Positions 45,682 through 55,387 of a stretch of 64,000 nt of DNA are shown here, in pieces. Numbering within the stretch: the stretch's first letter is position 1; each line of letters opens with the position of its first letter. The stretch spans positions 2,177,473-2,241,472 of the forward strand of contig NZ_SODP01000001.1 in NCBI RefSeq assembly GCF_004365355.1, in the 5' to 3' direction. The position numbers and the translations under genes were made by a program. This DNA is from Kribbella pratensis. Its GTDB lineage: Bacteria; Actinomycetota; Actinomycetes; Propionibacteriales; Kribbellaceae. A model generated the notes under the pieces. The model saw nothing but the letters and a program-made list of their open reading frames with translations, was not told the origin of the DNA and did not search any database.

Positions 45682-46100
45682 GACACCCGGGTCAGCTTGA
45701 GGACCGGGATCGTGCGGATGCCGGCCGCACGGACCTCGTACTCCGCGAAGCCCGGGTAGCGTTTCGCCTGCTCGGCGTAGATCCGGTCGCGCTCGGCGCC
45801 GGTCACGTCCTCGACGGACACCTTGTACGTCTCGGTGCCGACCTCGACGACGCCCTCACCGGCGGCGACCAGGTTGCGGTACCAGTCCGGGTTCGTCGGC
45901 GCGCCGCCCTTGCTGGCGAACACGTAGATGACACTCGGGTCGGTCTCGTCGGCCAGGTACATCGTCGGGGCGATGAACTCCTGCCCGCTCCGACGGCCGA
46001 CGTGATGCAGAAGCACCATGGGCGCACCCTCGAAGTTGCCGCCGACCTTGCCTTCGTTCTCCCGGAACTGGGTGATGACGTTCGCGTTCCAGTCGCTCAT
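45678..46100 (-). CDS. Nitroreductase/deazaflavin (F420)-dependent oxidoreductase, Ddn family
   Basis: The 140-residue split-beta-barrel protein is of the Ddn/FGD-paralog type. MSDWNANVITQFRENEGKVG is the usual start, followed by MVLLHHVGRRSGQEFIAPTM, SKGGAPTNPDWYRNLVAAGE and AGIRTIPVLKLTR. Such proteins use reduced F420 to reduce quinones or nitro compounds. GGAGGA lies 6-7 nt before ATG 46100. It sits 21 bp downstream of the Nudix gene on the same strand and may be the tail of the proteasome-linked unit. Confidence 0.9.
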   Translation of the reverse strand: MSDWNANVITQFRENEGKVGGNFEGAPMVLLHHVGRRSGQEFIAPTMYLADETDPSVIYVFASKGGAPTNPDWYRNLVAAGEGVVEVGTETYKVSVEDVTGAERDRIYAEQAKRYPGFAEYEVRAAGIRTIPVLKLTRVS

Positions 46101-46121
46101 ATCGATTCCTCCGCAGATTTT

Positions 46122-46766
46122 CTAGAGCAAGCCTGCGTGGTCCAACGCGAGATAGGCCGCATCAATTCCGGTCATCGCACCCGGCGTGCGCAGCTCGGCA
46201 CGGAACGCGTCCACGGACAGCTCGACCGGCACGCAGTCCTCGGCCTCGTCCAGCTGCTGCTTGCCGTCCGGGCGGCAGCCGCGCGCGATCGCGACGTACT
46301 TGCGGAACGTCGACGAGGCGCCGGACCACTGCCAGCCGACGACGTCGAGCGTCTCGCAGGTGTAGCCGGTCTCTTCCTCGAGCTCCCGCGCGCCGGCAAC
46401 GGCCACGTCCTCTTCGGGCTCGACCAGACCGCCCGGGAGGTTCGTGACCACGCTGTCGGGGCCGGCGCGGAACATCCGGATCGTGACGATCCGGCCCTCC
46501 GGGGTCAGCGGCAGGACGGTGATCCCGGACGTGATGCCGGCCTCCGGCCCGAAGACGTCCCACTCGACCTCGCGGCCGTCGGGCATCCGGTAGCGCCGCA
46601 GCCGGACGGTGAGGAAACGCTGGAAGCCTGGCTCCTCGCCGAGCAACTCCCACGGAGCGGGATCGGCGGGCCGAGACGACACCCGAGACGACCCTTGAGA
46701 CGGCCCGTGAGACGGCTCAGCCGCCACGTTGTCGGTGACGGCTGAGGTCTCGTGCTGGTCCGTCAC
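46122..46766 (-). CDS. NUDIX hydrolase (ADP-ribose pyrophosphatase-like)
   Basis: The 214-residue protein has a disordered Ser/Pro-rich N-terminus (about 1-35) encoded by a short imperfect DNA repeat, then a NUDIX fold with the full Nudix box [24 protein letters not shown] (Gx5Ex7REUxEExGU). [20 protein letters not shown] and [19 protein letters not shown] complete the fold. It probably hydrolyses a nucleoside diphosphate linked to a sugar. GTG 46766 overlaps the prcA stop as GTGA, so it is translationally coupled to the proteasome alpha subunit, an uncommon neighbour. Confidence 0.9.
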   Translation of the reverse strand: MTDQHETSAVTDNVAAEPSHGPSQGSSRVSSRPADPAPWELLGEEPGFQRFLTVRLRRYRMPDGREVEWDVFGPEAGITSGITVLPLTPEGRIVTIRMFRAGPDSVVTNLPGGLVEPEEDVAVAGARELEEETGYTCETLDVVGWQWSGASSTFRKYVAIARGCRPDGKQQLDEAEDCVPVELSVDAFRAELRTPGAMTGIDAAYLALDHAGLL

Positions 46767-47614
46767 AGGGGACGGTTGTCGTCGGGATCTTCCGGCGGAG
46801 CGATCGGTGCATCATCCGCCGGCGGGGCGACCGGTGTGTCGCCGTCCGACGCGCCGGTCTCCGCCGTGTCCGTCTTCTCGCCCGCGTCGGCCGGCTCAGT
46901 GGCCTCCTCGGCGGGGCGGGACTCGGACAGGATGCGGGCCAGCGTCTCCTCGGAGATCCGCTTGAACTTGCGCACCTGGGTCCGGGTCCGGTCGAGCACC
47001 GCGACCTCGAGCTGGTCCGGGGTCAGCTGCCGGACCTCGGTGCCGTCGTGGCCGAGAGCATCGACCGCGAGCCGGAGCGCACCCGCGAGCGAGATGCCCT
47101 CGGAGTAGTGCTCGCCGATGTAGTCCGCGACCTGGTCGGCCGGGCCGCCCATCACGGCGTACCCCTGCACGTCGGCGATCGAGCCGTCGTACGTGAGCCG
47201 GTAGACCTGGTCGTCGGCCGGGGCCGCGCCGATCTCGGCGACCAGGATCTCGACCTCGAGCGGCTTCTCGCCGCCGGAGGAGAAGATCGCGCCGAGCGTC
47301 TGCGCGTACGCGTTGGCCAGCGCCCGGCCGGTGACGTCACGCCGGTCGTAGGAGTACCCGCGCATGTCGGCCAGCCGCACGCCGGCGATCCGCAGGTTCT
47401 CGAACTCGTTGTACCGGCCGACGGCGGCGAACGCCATCCGGTCGTAGATCTCGGCCACCTTGTGCAGCGCGGGCGAGCGGTTCTCGGCCACGAACAGGAT
47501 GCCGTCGGCATATTGCAGCGCGATCGCGCTGCGGCCCTTGGCGATGCCTTTCCGGGCGAAGTCGGCCCGGTCCCGCATCAGCTGCTCGGGCGAGACGTAG
47601 AACGGAACGCTCAT
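46763..47614 (-). CDS. prcA: 20S proteasome alpha subunit
   Basis: The 283-residue PrcA forms the outer rings of the 20S core that gate substrate entry. The N-terminus [20 protein letters not shown] is the actinobacterial gate sequence, followed by [40 protein letters not shown] and [20 protein letters not shown]. The tail (from about 240) is acidic and Pro/Asp-rich, low complexity. It follows prcB by 37 bp. Cognate regulators arc, dop and pup lie upstream on the same strand; pafA is absent from the window. Confidence 0.97.
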   Translation of the reverse strand: MSVPFYVSPEQLMRDRADFARKGIAKGRSAIALQYADGILFVAENRSPALHKVAEIYDRMAFAAVGRYNEFENLRIAGVRLADMRGYSYDRRDVTGRALANAYAQTLGAIFSSGGEKPLEVEILVAEIGAAPADDQVYRLTYDGSIADVQGYAVMGGPADQVADYIGEHYSEGISLAGALRLAVDALGHDGTEVRQLTPDQLEVAVLDRTRTQVRKFKRISEETLARILSESRPAEEATEPADAGEKTDTAETGASDGDTPVAPPADDAPIAPPEDPDDNRPL

Positions 47615-47651
47615 CGAAGGTGTCGTCCTCTTATCAGTCGAAAGGCGGGGA

Positions 47652-48506
47652 TCAGGTCAGGGACGTCGCGGCCGGGCCGTCGGGACGCCGGTGCCGTTGG
47701 CTCCAGGCCGCGTCGACGAGCGCCGCCACCTCGTCCTCCGGCAGCCGCCGGTAACCGTCCGCGGTGACCACGCCGACCACCGGGAAGATGCGCCGGAGCA
47801 TGTCCGGGCCGCCGGTCGCCGAGTCGTCGTCGGCCGCGTCGATCAGCGACTGGATCATCACCGTCACGCAGTCGGTCTCGGACAGGTCCTCGCGGTACAG
47901 CTTCTTGAGCGCGCCGCGGGCGAACAACGAGCCCGAGCCGACGCTGTAGAAGTGGGTCTCCTCGTACCGACCGCCGGTCGGGTCGTAGGAGAAGATCCGG
48001 CCGGCGTTGATGTCGTGGTCGTACCCCGCGAACAGCGGCACCACGGTCAGGCCCTGCATCGCCATCGGCAGGTTGCCGCGGATCAGCGCGCTGAGCCGGT
48101 TGGCCTTGCCGTCGAGGCTCAGTGTCGCGCCCTCGAGCTTCTCGTAGTGCTCCAGCTCGACCTGGAACAACCGGACCATCTCGATCCCGAAGCCGGCCGA
48201 GCCGGCGAACGCGACCGCCGAGTACTCGTCGGCCGGGAACACCTTCTCGATGTCACGCTGGGCGATGATGTTGCCCATCGTGGCCCGCCGGTCGCCGGCC
48301 ATGATCACGCCACCGGGGAAGGTGGCCGCCACGATCGTCGTACCGTGCGGGACTTCGCTGGACAGGTCGCCCGACCCCAGGGCCCGTCGTCCCGGCAACA
48401 GGTCGGGCGCATGCCCGGCCAGGAAGTCCATGAACGACGAGCCACCTGGGGTCAGGAAGGCTTCCGGCAACCGGCCGGAGGCATCAGAAGTCATCGAGCG
48501 GTTCAC
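47652..48506 (-). CDS. prcB: 20S proteasome beta subunit
   Basis: The 284-residue proprotein of the catalytic subunit. The propeptide (1-55) ends at PHG and the mature enzyme begins with the nucleophile Thr56 ([20 protein letters not shown]). [31 protein letters not shown] and [14 protein letters not shown]-like [20 protein letters not shown] are conserved. GTG 48506 is chosen because it overlaps the pup stop as GTGA and has AAGGGTGGGG upstream; ATG 48494 (MTSDASGRL) is an alternative four codons inside. Confidence 0.96.
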   Translation of the reverse strand: MNRSMTSDASGRLPEAFLTPGGSSFMDFLAGHAPDLLPGRRALGSGDLSSEVPHGTTIVAATFPGGVIMAGDRRATMGNIIAQRDIEKVFPADEYSAVAFAGSAGFGIEMVRLFQVELEHYEKLEGATLSLDGKANRLSALIRGNLPMAMQGLTVVPLFAGYDHDINAGRIFSYDPTGGRYEETHFYSVGSGSLFARGALKKLYREDLSETDCVTVMIQSLIDAADDDSATGGPDMLRRIFPVVGVVTADGYRRLPEDEVAALVDAAWSQRHRRPDGPAATSLT

Positions 48507-48712
48507 TCCCCACCCTTTTGCACGAATCCGCGGACGAACTCCTCGGCGTTCTCCTCGAGCACCTCGTCGATCTCGTCCAGGATCGAGTCGACGTCCTCGT
48601 CGAGTCGCTCTTTGCGCTCCTGGACGTCCTCGGACGCCTCGACCTGCTCGACCTCTTCCTCGGTCGACGAACGCTTGGACTGCTTGTGCTGCTGTCCACC
48701 GTCTTTCGCCAT
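48503..48712 (-). CDS. pup: Prokaryotic ubiquitin-like protein Pup (C-terminal GGE)
   Basis: The 69-residue modifier starts [20 protein letters not shown] and ends [13 protein letters not shown]. It is intrinsically disordered, with the ARC-binding central helix [20 protein letters not shown]. Because the last residue is already Glu rather than Gln, it can be ligated to substrate lysines without prior Dop deamidation. ATG 48712 has GGAGG about 8 nt upstream; an ATG three codons earlier is too close. Order dop-pup-prcB-prcA is standard. Confidence 0.97.
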   Translation of the reverse strand: MAKDGGQQHKQSKRSSTEEEVEQVEASEDVQERKERLDEDVDSILDEIDEVLEENAEEFVRGFVQKGGE

Positions 48713-48789
48713 GACACACACCTCCTAGAACCGCCGACTGCGTCGGACGCCCAACCGACCCTCCGCAGTGCTTTCTCTATATGGCGACC

Positions 48790-50310
48790 CTACCCGGCGG
48801 CGCCCCCAGTAATGGTGCGAACCAGGTCACTGGCGGTGTCGCATTGGTCAAGAAGTGCGCCGACATGCGCTTTGGTGCCCCGCAACGGGTCCAGCGTCGG
48901 GATCCGTTGCAGTGACTCCTTACCCGGCAGATCGAAGATCACCGAGTCCCAGGAGGCAGCCGCGACCTGCGGTGCGTACTGCTGCATGCAGCGGCCGCGG
49001 AAGTACGCCCGGGTGTCGGTCGGCGGGTGCGCGACCGCCATCCGGATCTCCTCGTCGGTGACGATCCGCTGCATCCGGTTGGATTTCACCAACCTGTAAT
49101 ACAGGCCCTTGTCCGGGCGCAGGTCGGCGTACTGCAGGTCGATCAGGTGCAGCTTCGGGTCGTCCCACTCGAGGCCGTCGCGGTCGCGGTACTGCTGGAG
49201 CAGTTTGTACTTCGCGACCCAGTCGAGCTGGTCGGACAGTTTCATCGGGTCGATCGCGAGCTGGTCGAGGATCTGCTCCCACCGGTGCAGCACGTCCTTG
49301 GTCTGCCGGTCCGCGTCGTCGCCGTACTTGTCCTCGACGTACTTGCGGGCCTGTTCCAGGTACTCCGCCTGCAGCTGGACGGCGGTGATCTTGCGGCCGT
49401 CCTTCAATGTGAGCAGGTGCGTGCAGGACGCGTCGTGGCTGACCTCGTGCAGCGCGGACACCGGACGGTCGACACCCAGGTCGTCGGTCAGCCAGCCGTC
49501 CTCGATCATCGCGAGCACGAGCGACGTCGTACCGACCTTGAGGTACGTCGAGATCTCGGACAGGTTCGCGTCGCCGATGATCACGTGCAGCCGGCGGTAC
49601 CGATCCGGATTCGCGTGCGGCTCGTCGCGGGTGTTGATGATCGGGCGCTTCAGCGTCGTCTCCAGGCCGACCTCGACCTCGAAGTAGTCGGCCCGCTGGC
49701 TGATCTGGAAGCCGTGCGCCGCGCCGTCCTGGCCGATACCGACCCGGCCGGCGCCGGTGACCACCTGACGGCTGACGAAAAACGGCGTCAGGTGCCGCAC
49801 GATCGACGCGAACGGCGTGGACCGGCGCATCAGGTAGTTCTCGTGCGAGCCGTACGACGCGCCCTTGTTGTCGGTGTTGTTCTTGTACAGGTTCAGCTGG
49901 GGGGCGCCGGGGATCAGCCGGGCCTGGCGCGCGCCCTCCATGATCACCAGCTCGCCGGCCTTGTCCCAGACCACCGCGTCCCGCGGGTTCGTGGTCTCCG
50001 GAGCGGAGTACTCCGGGTGGGCATGGTCGACGTACAACCGGGCGCCATTCGTGAGGATCACGTTCGCCAGGCCGGTCTCCTCGTCGGTGAGCTGGCTGGA
50101 GTCCGCCACCTCCCGGCTCAGATCGAAACCTCGCGCGTCACGTAGCGGGTGCTCCTCGTCGAAGTCCCACCGCGTCTTGCGCGCGAGCGGCTGCGTCTGC
50201 GCGTAGCCGTTCACCACCTGGCTCGAGGTCAGCATCGGGTTGGCCCCGGGCTGGCCCGGCACCGAGATCCCGAACTCGGTCTCGGTACCCATGATCCGCC
50301 GAACACTCAT
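48790..50310 (-). CDS. dop: Deamidase/depupylase of Pup
   Basis: The 506-residue Dop belongs to the carboxylate-amine ligase (glutamine-synthetase-like) superfamily. It starts [20 protein letters not shown] (ATP/Mg glutamates) and has the catalytic-Asp strand [40 protein letters not shown] and [20 protein letters not shown]. It removes Pup from proteins and can deamidate Pup-Gln. The segment around residues 42-80 corresponds to the Dop loop. The transcript is predicted to be leaderless: TAGGCT (50323-50318), 7 nt, ATG 50310. It leads dop-pup-prcB-prcA. Confidence 0.97.
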   Translation of the reverse strand: MSVRRIMGTETEFGISVPGQPGANPMLTSSQVVNGYAQTQPLARKTRWDFDEEHPLRDARGFDLSREVADSSQLTDEETGLANVILTNGARLYVDHAHPEYSAPETTNPRDAVVWDKAGELVIMEGARQARLIPGAPQLNLYKNNTDNKGASYGSHENYLMRRSTPFASIVRHLTPFFVSRQVVTGAGRVGIGQDGAAHGFQISQRADYFEVEVGLETTLKRPIINTRDEPHANPDRYRRLHVIIGDANLSEISTYLKVGTTSLVLAMIEDGWLTDDLGVDRPVSALHEVSHDASCTHLLTLKDGRKITAVQLQAEYLEQARKYVEDKYGDDADRQTKDVLHRWEQILDQLAIDPMKLSDQLDWVAKYKLLQQYRDRDGLEWDDPKLHLIDLQYADLRPDKGLYYRLVKSNRMQRIVTDEEIRMAVAHPPTDTRAYFRGRCMQQYAPQVAAASWDSVIFDLPGKESLQRIPTLDPLRGTKAHVGALLDQCDTASDLVRTITGGAAG

Positions 50311-50396
50311 GCGAACGAGCCTACGCGGTACCGACGACTAAAGGGGTTGCTGTGTCCACAGGGTTACGTGTGCCGCCCATATGTGAGACTGCGCGC

Positions 50397-50897
50397 GTGG
50401 ACGAATTGGTGGCGATCCTGGACGACGACAACCAGGTCACCGGAGCCGTGCCACGGTCGGTGATGCGGCGCGACAACCTGCGGCATTCCGCCACCGGCGT
50501 AGTCGTCCGGAATACGGCCGGCGAGATCTACGTGCACCGCCGTACGCCGATCAAGGACGTTTACCCGAGCCATTACGACTTCTCCGCCGGCGGAGTCGTC
50601 GCGGCCGGTGAGGACCCCTTCCACGCCGTCGTACGGGAGTTGGAGGAGGAGCTCGGGATCTCAGGCGTCGAGCTGACCCGGTTGCCGGAGGGCGACTACG
50701 CCGACGACCACACGCGCTACCACGCGTACCTGTACACCTGCGTCTGGGACGGCCCGGTGCGGCACCAGCCGGAGGAAGTCGAGTGGGGTGCGTGGATGTC
50801 CCCCGCCGAGCTTGTCGCCAAGCTGGACGACCCCTCGTGGCCGTTCATGCCGGACGCGGTCGGCCTGCTCGGTGCGTACGTCCGGAGCCTGGTGTGA
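50397..50897 (+). CDS. NUDIX hydrolase (YfcD / isopentenyl-PP isomerase-like)
   Basis: The 166-residue NUDIX-fold protein has IYVHRRTPIKDVYPSHYDFS followed by AGGVVAAGEDPFHAVVRELE EELGI, a complete Nudix box. The pattern resembles YfcD-type hydrolases and type 1 IPP isomerases, although the isomerase Cys/Trp residues are not evident. GTG 50397 is preceded 6 nt by GAGACT and is probably leaderless. Longer starts run into the dop promoter. The stop overlaps the following phosphotransferase start as GTGA. Confidence 0.85.
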   Translation: MDELVAILDDDNQVTGAVPRSVMRRDNLRHSATGVVVRNTAGEIYVHRRTPIKDVYPSHYDFSAGGVVAAGEDPFHAVVRELEEELGISGVELTRLPEGDYADDHTRYHAYLYTCVWDGPVRHQPEEVEWGAWMSPAELVAKLDDPSWPFMPDAVGLLGAYVRSLV

Positions 50898-51634
50898 CGA
50901 TCCTCGAGGGCTGGGACAGCGAGGCGTGGATCGAGGGTCCGTGGATCCACCGATCCCCGCGACGGCCCGCGGTGCGGCCGCGCCTGCTGGCCGAGGCGAC
51001 GCTCCTCCCCTGGCTCGCTCCCCAACTACCTCTGCCGGTCCCGGTGCCTGAGCTGACAGACAACGGCGTACGGCACCTGATGCTCCCCGGCTCACCCTTC
51101 ACCAACGGCGGTACGGCGATCGGCCGCGAGCTGGGCGCCTTCCTCAAGGCCCTGCACGGCGTGGACCCGGTCGAAGCGGTCGCTCGCGGCGCTCTGGACG
51201 CCGCCACAGCGGATGCGGAGAAGGCGAGCTTCCTGGAGGACTGCAGGACGCAGATCGTGCCGCTGCTCCCCGCAGAGGCCCGGACTCGAGCACTGGAGTT
51301 GCTCGCCCGCGTGGCCCGCGTCCGCACGTCGCTCATCCATTGCGACCTCGGCCCCGATCACATCCTCATGACCGACGGCCGGATCACCGGCATCATCGAC
51401 TGGACCGACGCAGTGATCGGCGACCCCGCCCTGGACCTGTGCTGGCCCCTCACCGGCGCCCCAGCTGCCGTCCAAGCCGGTCTGCTGGAGGTCTACCAAC
51501 CCACCCCTCACCAGGTCGAACGCGCTCACGACTGGGCTCGCCTCTCCCCCTGGTACGGCGTCCACCGCGGCCTGCTCATCGACCTGCCCGACGACGTCAC
51601 GGACGGGCTGCGAGACATCCTGAACCGGCTCTGA
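50894..51634 (+). CDS. Aminoglycoside/choline-kinase-like phosphotransferase
   Basis: The 246-residue kinase-fold protein has the catalytic loop LIHCDLGPDHILM and the Mg-binding IIDWTDAVIGDPALDLCWPL. In the HxDxxxxN pattern the Asn is His here, a variant also found in macrolide-phosphotransferase-like proteins. The N-lobe is short (WDSEAWIEGPWIHRSPRRPA). It probably phosphorylates a small molecule; a resistance role is not shown. It is translationally coupled to the Nudix gene upstream (GTGA overlap), and its stop directly abuts the promoter-like box of the next sigma gene. Confidence 0.85.
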   Translation: MTILEGWDSEAWIEGPWIHRSPRRPAVRPRLLAEATLLPWLAPQLPLPVPVPELTDNGVRHLMLPGSPFTNGGTAIGRELGAFLKALHGVDPVEAVARGALDAATADAEKASFLEDCRTQIVPLLPAEARTRALELLARVARVRTSLIHCDLGPDHILMTDGRITGIIDWTDAVIGDPALDLCWPLTGAPAAVQAGLLEVYQPTPHQVERAHDWARLSPWYGVHRGLLIDLPDDVTDGLRDILNRL

Positions 51635-51661
51635 TGCAACCATCCATCCGGTGGCCGGTCA
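51635..51661 (+). promoter_or_regulatory. Candidate ECF-type promoter of the second sigma gene
   Basis: TGCAACCATCC begins directly after the phosphotransferase stop (51635). The AAC core (51638-51640) is followed after 15 nt by CGGTCA. The element matches TGCAACCTTCC upstream of the ECF gene at 20398 in 10 of 11 positions. Confidence 0.35.
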
Positions 51662-51706
51662 CTAGAGAGTGTGAAGATCACCCTGACTGACGATACGGAG
51701 CCGGCC

Positions 51707-52285
51707 ATGGCGACGGGGTCCGACCAGGAGCTCTGGGAGCGGTTGCGCGTCGGGGACCATTTCGCACTCGGCGAGCTGTTCGACCGGTACGCGGACGACG
51801 TACGGGCGTTCGCGTTCCGGCGTACGGCCTCGTGGAGCACTGCCGACGACGTGGTCCAGTCGACGTTCCTGAGCACCTGGCGGCGCTTCCAGCGCAATCC
51901 ACCGGGCCCACTGACCGCCCCTAGCGCTCGCGGCTGGCTGCTCGTCGTGGCCGGCAACGAGTGCCGGGCGCTGGCCCGTACGGCGGCCAGGATGCGCAAC
52001 CTGCTCACCCACCTGCCCGACCCGGTACCGGACCACGATCATGCGCCCGACGTCGCCCGCCGCCTGGACGACGAACGCCGGATGTCGGCGATCCGTCGCG
52101 CCGTGGCCGAACTCCCCCGGCACGAACGCGAGACGCTCGAGCTCGTCGTCTGGTCCGGACTCACCACAGCCGAGGCCGCGGACGCTCTCGGCGTACCGGT
52201 CGGAACTGTCAAGGCCCGGCTGCACCGCACCCGCCGCCGTTTCCCCGACCTGCTGAGCCGGGTCGCCCTCACCGAGGAGCTGTGA
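51707..52285 (+). CDS. ECF-type RNA polymerase sigma factor
   Basis: The 192-residue ECF sigma factor has region 2 in LGELFDRYADDVRAFAFRRT then ASWSTADDVVQSTFLSTWRR, and region 4 in LPRHERETLELVVWSGLTTA then EAADALGVPVGTVKARLHRT. ATG 51707 has GGAG 6 nt upstream; GTG 51671 in the same frame is possible but has a poor ribosome site. The stop overlaps the next ATG (TGATG). It is not very close in sequence to the SigE-family factor at 20398, although the partner proteins share a domain. Confidence 0.88.
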   Translation: MATGSDQELWERLRVGDHFALGELFDRYADDVRAFAFRRTASWSTADDVVQSTFLSTWRRFQRNPPGPLTAPSARGWLLVVAGNECRALARTAARMRNLLTHLPDPVPDHDHAPDVARRLDDERRMSAIRRAVAELPRHERETLELVVWSGLTTAEAADALGVPVGTVKARLHRTRRRFPDLLSRVALTEEL

Positions 52286-53067
52286 TGAACGTCCGACTCG
52301 ACCCGCCGCCCGTCCCCCCGCTCGACCCGGCGCGGCGCGCGCAGCTTCGCAACCGGATCATGGACAAGTCACGCCCGGCCGGCCATCACCGCGCCCCGCG
52401 CTGGATCGCTCCGGCGGTCAGTATCGCGGCCGTGGCGGCCGTTGTGGCCGGCACGCTCGTCGTCAGCAACCGTCCGTCCGACGGTCCCCCGGTCGCCGGC
52501 ACTGCGACGGCGGCGGCGCCGACCTCGAGCAGTCTCGGAGCTGTGACCGACGCCGAGGCTACCGCCGCCTTCGTGAAGTCGTGCGAACCTCGCCTGCACC
52601 GCGAGCTGAAGCAACCGCTCACGGTCGTCTGGGCGCGGCGGGTGCCGGGCAAGACGTCGAAAGCCACCGACATCCTGATGATTGTCAAGGGCTCCGGAGC
52701 CCCAGGTATCGCATCCTGCCTGGCCCCATCCGGAGGCGGCATGTGGCAGAAGGATCCGTCGGGCTGGACCGATCTGCCGACACAGAAGCAAGGCCTCGCA
52801 AGCCTGATCGGTGGCACTTCCTCGACGTCGGAGCCGAAGCCGGAGTCCCGGATCTGGACGCTCTACCGGGCCCGCCCGGAGATCGCCCGGGTCGAATCGC
52901 GCTACGTCTCGAACGGCACCGTCGGGCCGTGGCAACCCGGTTACGTCGACAGCGGCTACGCCTACACGGACAACCGGGCGGACAAGGTGCTCACCGCCAG
53001 CAGCCTGCGCCAGCAGGTGCGGGCGTACGACGCCCATGGCCGGCTGCTGCCGATCGAGCTCAAGTAG
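52285..53067 (+). CDS. Single-pass membrane partner of ECF sigma factor, one extracytoplasmic domain
   Basis: The 260-residue protein has a cytoplasmic start with ARRAQLRNRIMDKSR, one membrane helix (about 41-60, IAPAVSIAAVAAVVAGTLVV), a Ser/Thr/Ala linker and an outside domain with Cys100 (DAEATAAFVKSC), Cys145 (GIASCLAPSGGG) and the ending VRAYDAHGRLLPIELK. The Cys...Cys...(R)xYDxxG order and spacing match each of the two domains in the partner protein at 20901. It probably senses or restrains its sigma factor. Translation is coupled to the sigma gene with GAGGAG upstream. Confidence 0.8.
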   Translation: MNVRLDPPPVPPLDPARRAQLRNRIMDKSRPAGHHRAPRWIAPAVSIAAVAAVVAGTLVVSNRPSDGPPVAGTATAAAPTSSSLGAVTDAEATAAFVKSCEPRLHRELKQPLTVVWARRVPGKTSKATDILMIVKGSGAPGIASCLAPSGGGMWQKDPSGWTDLPTQKQGLASLIGGTSSTSEPKPESRIWTLYRARPEIARVESRYVSNGTVGPWQPGYVDSGYAYTDNRADKVLTASSLRQQVRAYDAHGRLLPIELK

Positions 53068-53073
53068 CGCGGA

Positions 53074-53412
53074 TCAGCGGCGGCGGGACATGGTGCGGGC
53101 GACGTTGATCGCGATCAGGCCGAACCAGGCGATGACCACGCCGAACGGGCCGACCATGCCGGCCGCGATCGCGGTGATCGGGATGGCCGCGACGATCGAC
53201 ACGATCGCCAGCGCCAGCCCGCCGGGGTCGGTCTCGCGGCTGGGGTGGCGTCGCGGGGCGGCCTCGGCGTACGGGCCGACGCGTCGCTGGACATCCCGGG
53301 CATCGAGCTTCTCCAGGAAGCTGTCGATGATCTCGTTCTCGTACTCCGGCCCCAGCTCCTGCCGAGCCGCCACCGCGGCCCGCAGGTCCTTCCGCACCTC
53401 ATCCGTTGCCAT
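53074..53412 (-). CDS. Small two-helix membrane protein
   Basis: The 112-residue protein has a soluble charged N-terminal half (VRKDLRAAVAARQELGPEYE, then NEIIDSFLEKLDARDVQRRV) followed by two hydrophobic segments (GLALAIVSIVAAIPITAIAA and GPFGVVIAWFGLIAINVAR). This resembles many actinobacterial integral membrane proteins of unknown function whose N-terminus looks like a short regulatory helix pair. It is convergent with the sigma-partner gene (6 bp apart) and separated from arc by a strong terminator, so it has its own promoter upstream. Confidence 0.75.
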   Translation of the reverse strand: MATDEVRKDLRAAVAARQELGPEYENEIIDSFLEKLDARDVQRRVGPYAEAAPRRHPSRETDPGGLALAIVSIVAAIPITAIAAGMVGPFGVVIAWFGLIAINVARTMSRRR

Positions 53413-53528
53413 GACAGCAAGCTAAGTCCGCCGGACCGCCGTACCAATCGGGGAAACCCCCCGATCGCACCGGGAGTTTTACCTACCCCCGCGCGGCCTG
53501 GCGGCCCTGGCGCGGCCCGGTGGCAGAA

Positions 53529-53565
53529 CGAACCGCCCCTGGACGCTCGGTCCAGGGGCGGTTCG
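53529..53565 (-). terminator. Hairpin terminator of arc
   Basis: CGAACCGCCCCTGGAC (53529-53544), loop GCTCG, GTCCAGGGGCGGTTCG (53550-53565): a perfect 16-bp stem beginning 8 nt after the arc stop codon. Confidence 0.9.
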
Positions 53566-53572
53566 CGGTGTC

Positions 53573-55312
53573 CTACAGGTACTGACCGGTGTTGGTCGCG
53601 GTGTCGATCGAGCGGCCTGGCTCGGTGCCCTGCTTGCCGGAGATGAGCGTCCGGATGTAGACGATCCGTTCGCCCTTCTTGCCGGAGATGCGGGCCCAGT
53701 CGTCCGGGTTGGTGGTGTTCGGCAGGTCCTCGTTCTCCTTGAACTCGTCCACGCAGGCCTGGAGCAGGTGCTGCACCCGCAGGCCCTTCTGGTTCTCGTC
53801 CAGGAAGGCCTTGATCGCCATCTTCTTCGCCCGGTCGACGATGTTCTGGATCATCGCGCCCGAGTTGAAGTCCTTGAAGTACAGGACCTCCTTGTCACCG
53901 TTCGCGTAGGTGACCTCGAGGAAGCGGTTCTCGTCGGCCTCGGTGTACATCCGCTCGACCGTGCGCTGGATCATGCCGTCCACGCACGCCTGCCGGTCGC
54001 CGCCGAACTCGCCTAGGTCGTCCTCGTGCAACGGCAGTCCGCTGGTCAGGTACTTCGAGAAGATGTCCCGGGCCGCCTCCGCATCGGGGCGCTCGATCTT
54101 GATCTTCACGTCCAGCCGGCCGGGCCGCAGGATCGCGGGGTCGATCATGTCCTCGCGGTTGGAGGCGCCGATGACCAGGACGTTCTCGAGGCCCTCGACA
54201 CCGTCGATCTCGCTCAGCAGCTGCGGAACGATGGTGTTCTCCACGTCCGAGGACACACCGGATCCGCGGGTGCGGAACAGCGAGTCCATCTCGTCGAAGA
54301 ACACGATCACCGGCATACCCTCGGAGGCCTTCTCCCGGGCCCGCTGGAAGACCAGGCGGATGTGCCGCTCGGTCTCACCGACGTACTTGTTCAGCAGCTC
54401 GGGGCCCTTGATGTTCAGGAAGAACGACTTCTGGCCCTCGGTCCCGGTCCGCTCGGCGACCTTCTTGGCCAGCGAGTTCGCCACCGCCTTGGCGATCAGC
54501 GTCTTGCCGCAGCCGGGCGGGCCGTAGAGCAGCACGCCCTTCGGCGGCTTCAGCTCGTGCTCGAGGAACAGGTCCTTGTGCAGGTACGGCAGCTCGACCG
54601 CGTCCCGGATCTGCTCGATCTGGCCGGTCAGGCCGCCGATCTGGGTGTAGTCGATGTCCGGGACCTCTTCGAGGATCAGCTCCTCGACCTCGGACTTCGG
54701 GATCTTCTCGTACACATACCCGGAGCGGGCCTCGAGCAGCAGCGAGTCGCCGGCCCGCAGCGGCACGTCGAGCAGCGGCGACGCGAGCCGCACCACCCGT
54801 TCCTCGTCCGCCTGCGCGATGACCAGCGCCCGCTCGCCGTCGGCGAGCAGCTCCTTCAGCATCACCACGTCACCGACGACCTCGAACTCGCAGGCCTCGA
54901 CCACGTTGAGTGCTTCGTTCAGCATCAGTTCCTGGCCGAGCCGGAGCGCGTCCAGGTCCACCGACGGGCTCGCCGCGACCCGGAGTTTCCGGCCACCGGT
55001 GAACACGTCCAGCGTGTCGTCTTCATTGCGTCCGAGGAAGGTGCCGAATCCGGACGGCGGTTGCGCCAGCCGGTCGACCTCCTCCTTCAGGGCGATGATC
55101 TTCTCTCGCGCCTCCCGCAGCGTGTCGGCCAGCCGCTCGTTCTGAGCGGTGACACTCGCCAAGGAAGCCTGTGTTTCGGACAGCCTGCTCTCGAGCGACC
55201 GGCTGTCTGCCGGGTGCTCGAGCAGCCGCCGTCGCAACGCCGCGACTTCGGCTTCCAGGTACCGGACCTGGTTACGCAGTTCTGCCGCGGTAGGACTCTC
55301 GTCTCCAGCCAC
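53573..55312 (-). CDS. arc: AAA+ proteasome-activating ATPase ARC (Mpa)
   Basis: The 579-residue hexameric unfoldase captures pupylated proteins and feeds the 20S core. An N-terminal coiled coil ([20 protein letters not shown] and [20 protein letters not shown]) binds Pup, followed by two OB folds (about 85-230) and the AAA domain with [19 protein letters not shown] and [12 protein letters not shown]. The C-terminal TNTGQYL is the proteasome-docking tail. GTG 55312 has GAGG at 8-nt spacing; ATG 55318 and GTG 55321 are close alternatives. It lies downstream of trmI on the same strand and about 3.3 kb from dop. Confidence 0.97.
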   Translation of the reverse strand: MAGDESPTAAELRNQVRYLEAEVAALRRRLLEHPADSRSLESRLSETQASLASVTAQNERLADTLREAREKIIALKEEVDRLAQPPSGFGTFLGRNEDDTLDVFTGGRKLRVAASPSVDLDALRLGQELMLNEALNVVEACEFEVVGDVVMLKELLADGERALVIAQADEERVVRLASPLLDVPLRAGDSLLLEARSGYVYEKIPKSEVEELILEEVPDIDYTQIGGLTGQIEQIRDAVELPYLHKDLFLEHELKPPKGVLLYGPPGCGKTLIAKAVANSLAKKVAERTGTEGQKSFFLNIKGPELLNKYVGETERHIRLVFQRAREKASEGMPVIVFFDEMDSLFRTRGSGVSSDVENTIVPQLLSEIDGVEGLENVLVIGASNREDMIDPAILRPGRLDVKIKIERPDAEAARDIFSKYLTSGLPLHEDDLGEFGGDRQACVDGMIQRTVERMYTEADENRFLEVTYANGDKEVLYFKDFNSGAMIQNIVDRAKKMAIKAFLDENQKGLRVQHLLQACVDEFKENEDLPNTTNPDDWARISGKKGERIVYIRTLISGKQGTEPGRSIDTATNTGQYL

Positions 55313-55387
55313 GATCATCACCTCACCATGTGGGGCTCGACCCTATGGACCTTACCCAGAAAACCTCGCCGGGCAAGCTGAATCCCA

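Noticed and set aside
50894-51634. Antibiotic-resistance phosphotransferase
   Set aside because: The kinase fold is clear, but the short N-lobe, the His variant in the catalytic loop and the housekeeping context do not support a specific resistance claim.
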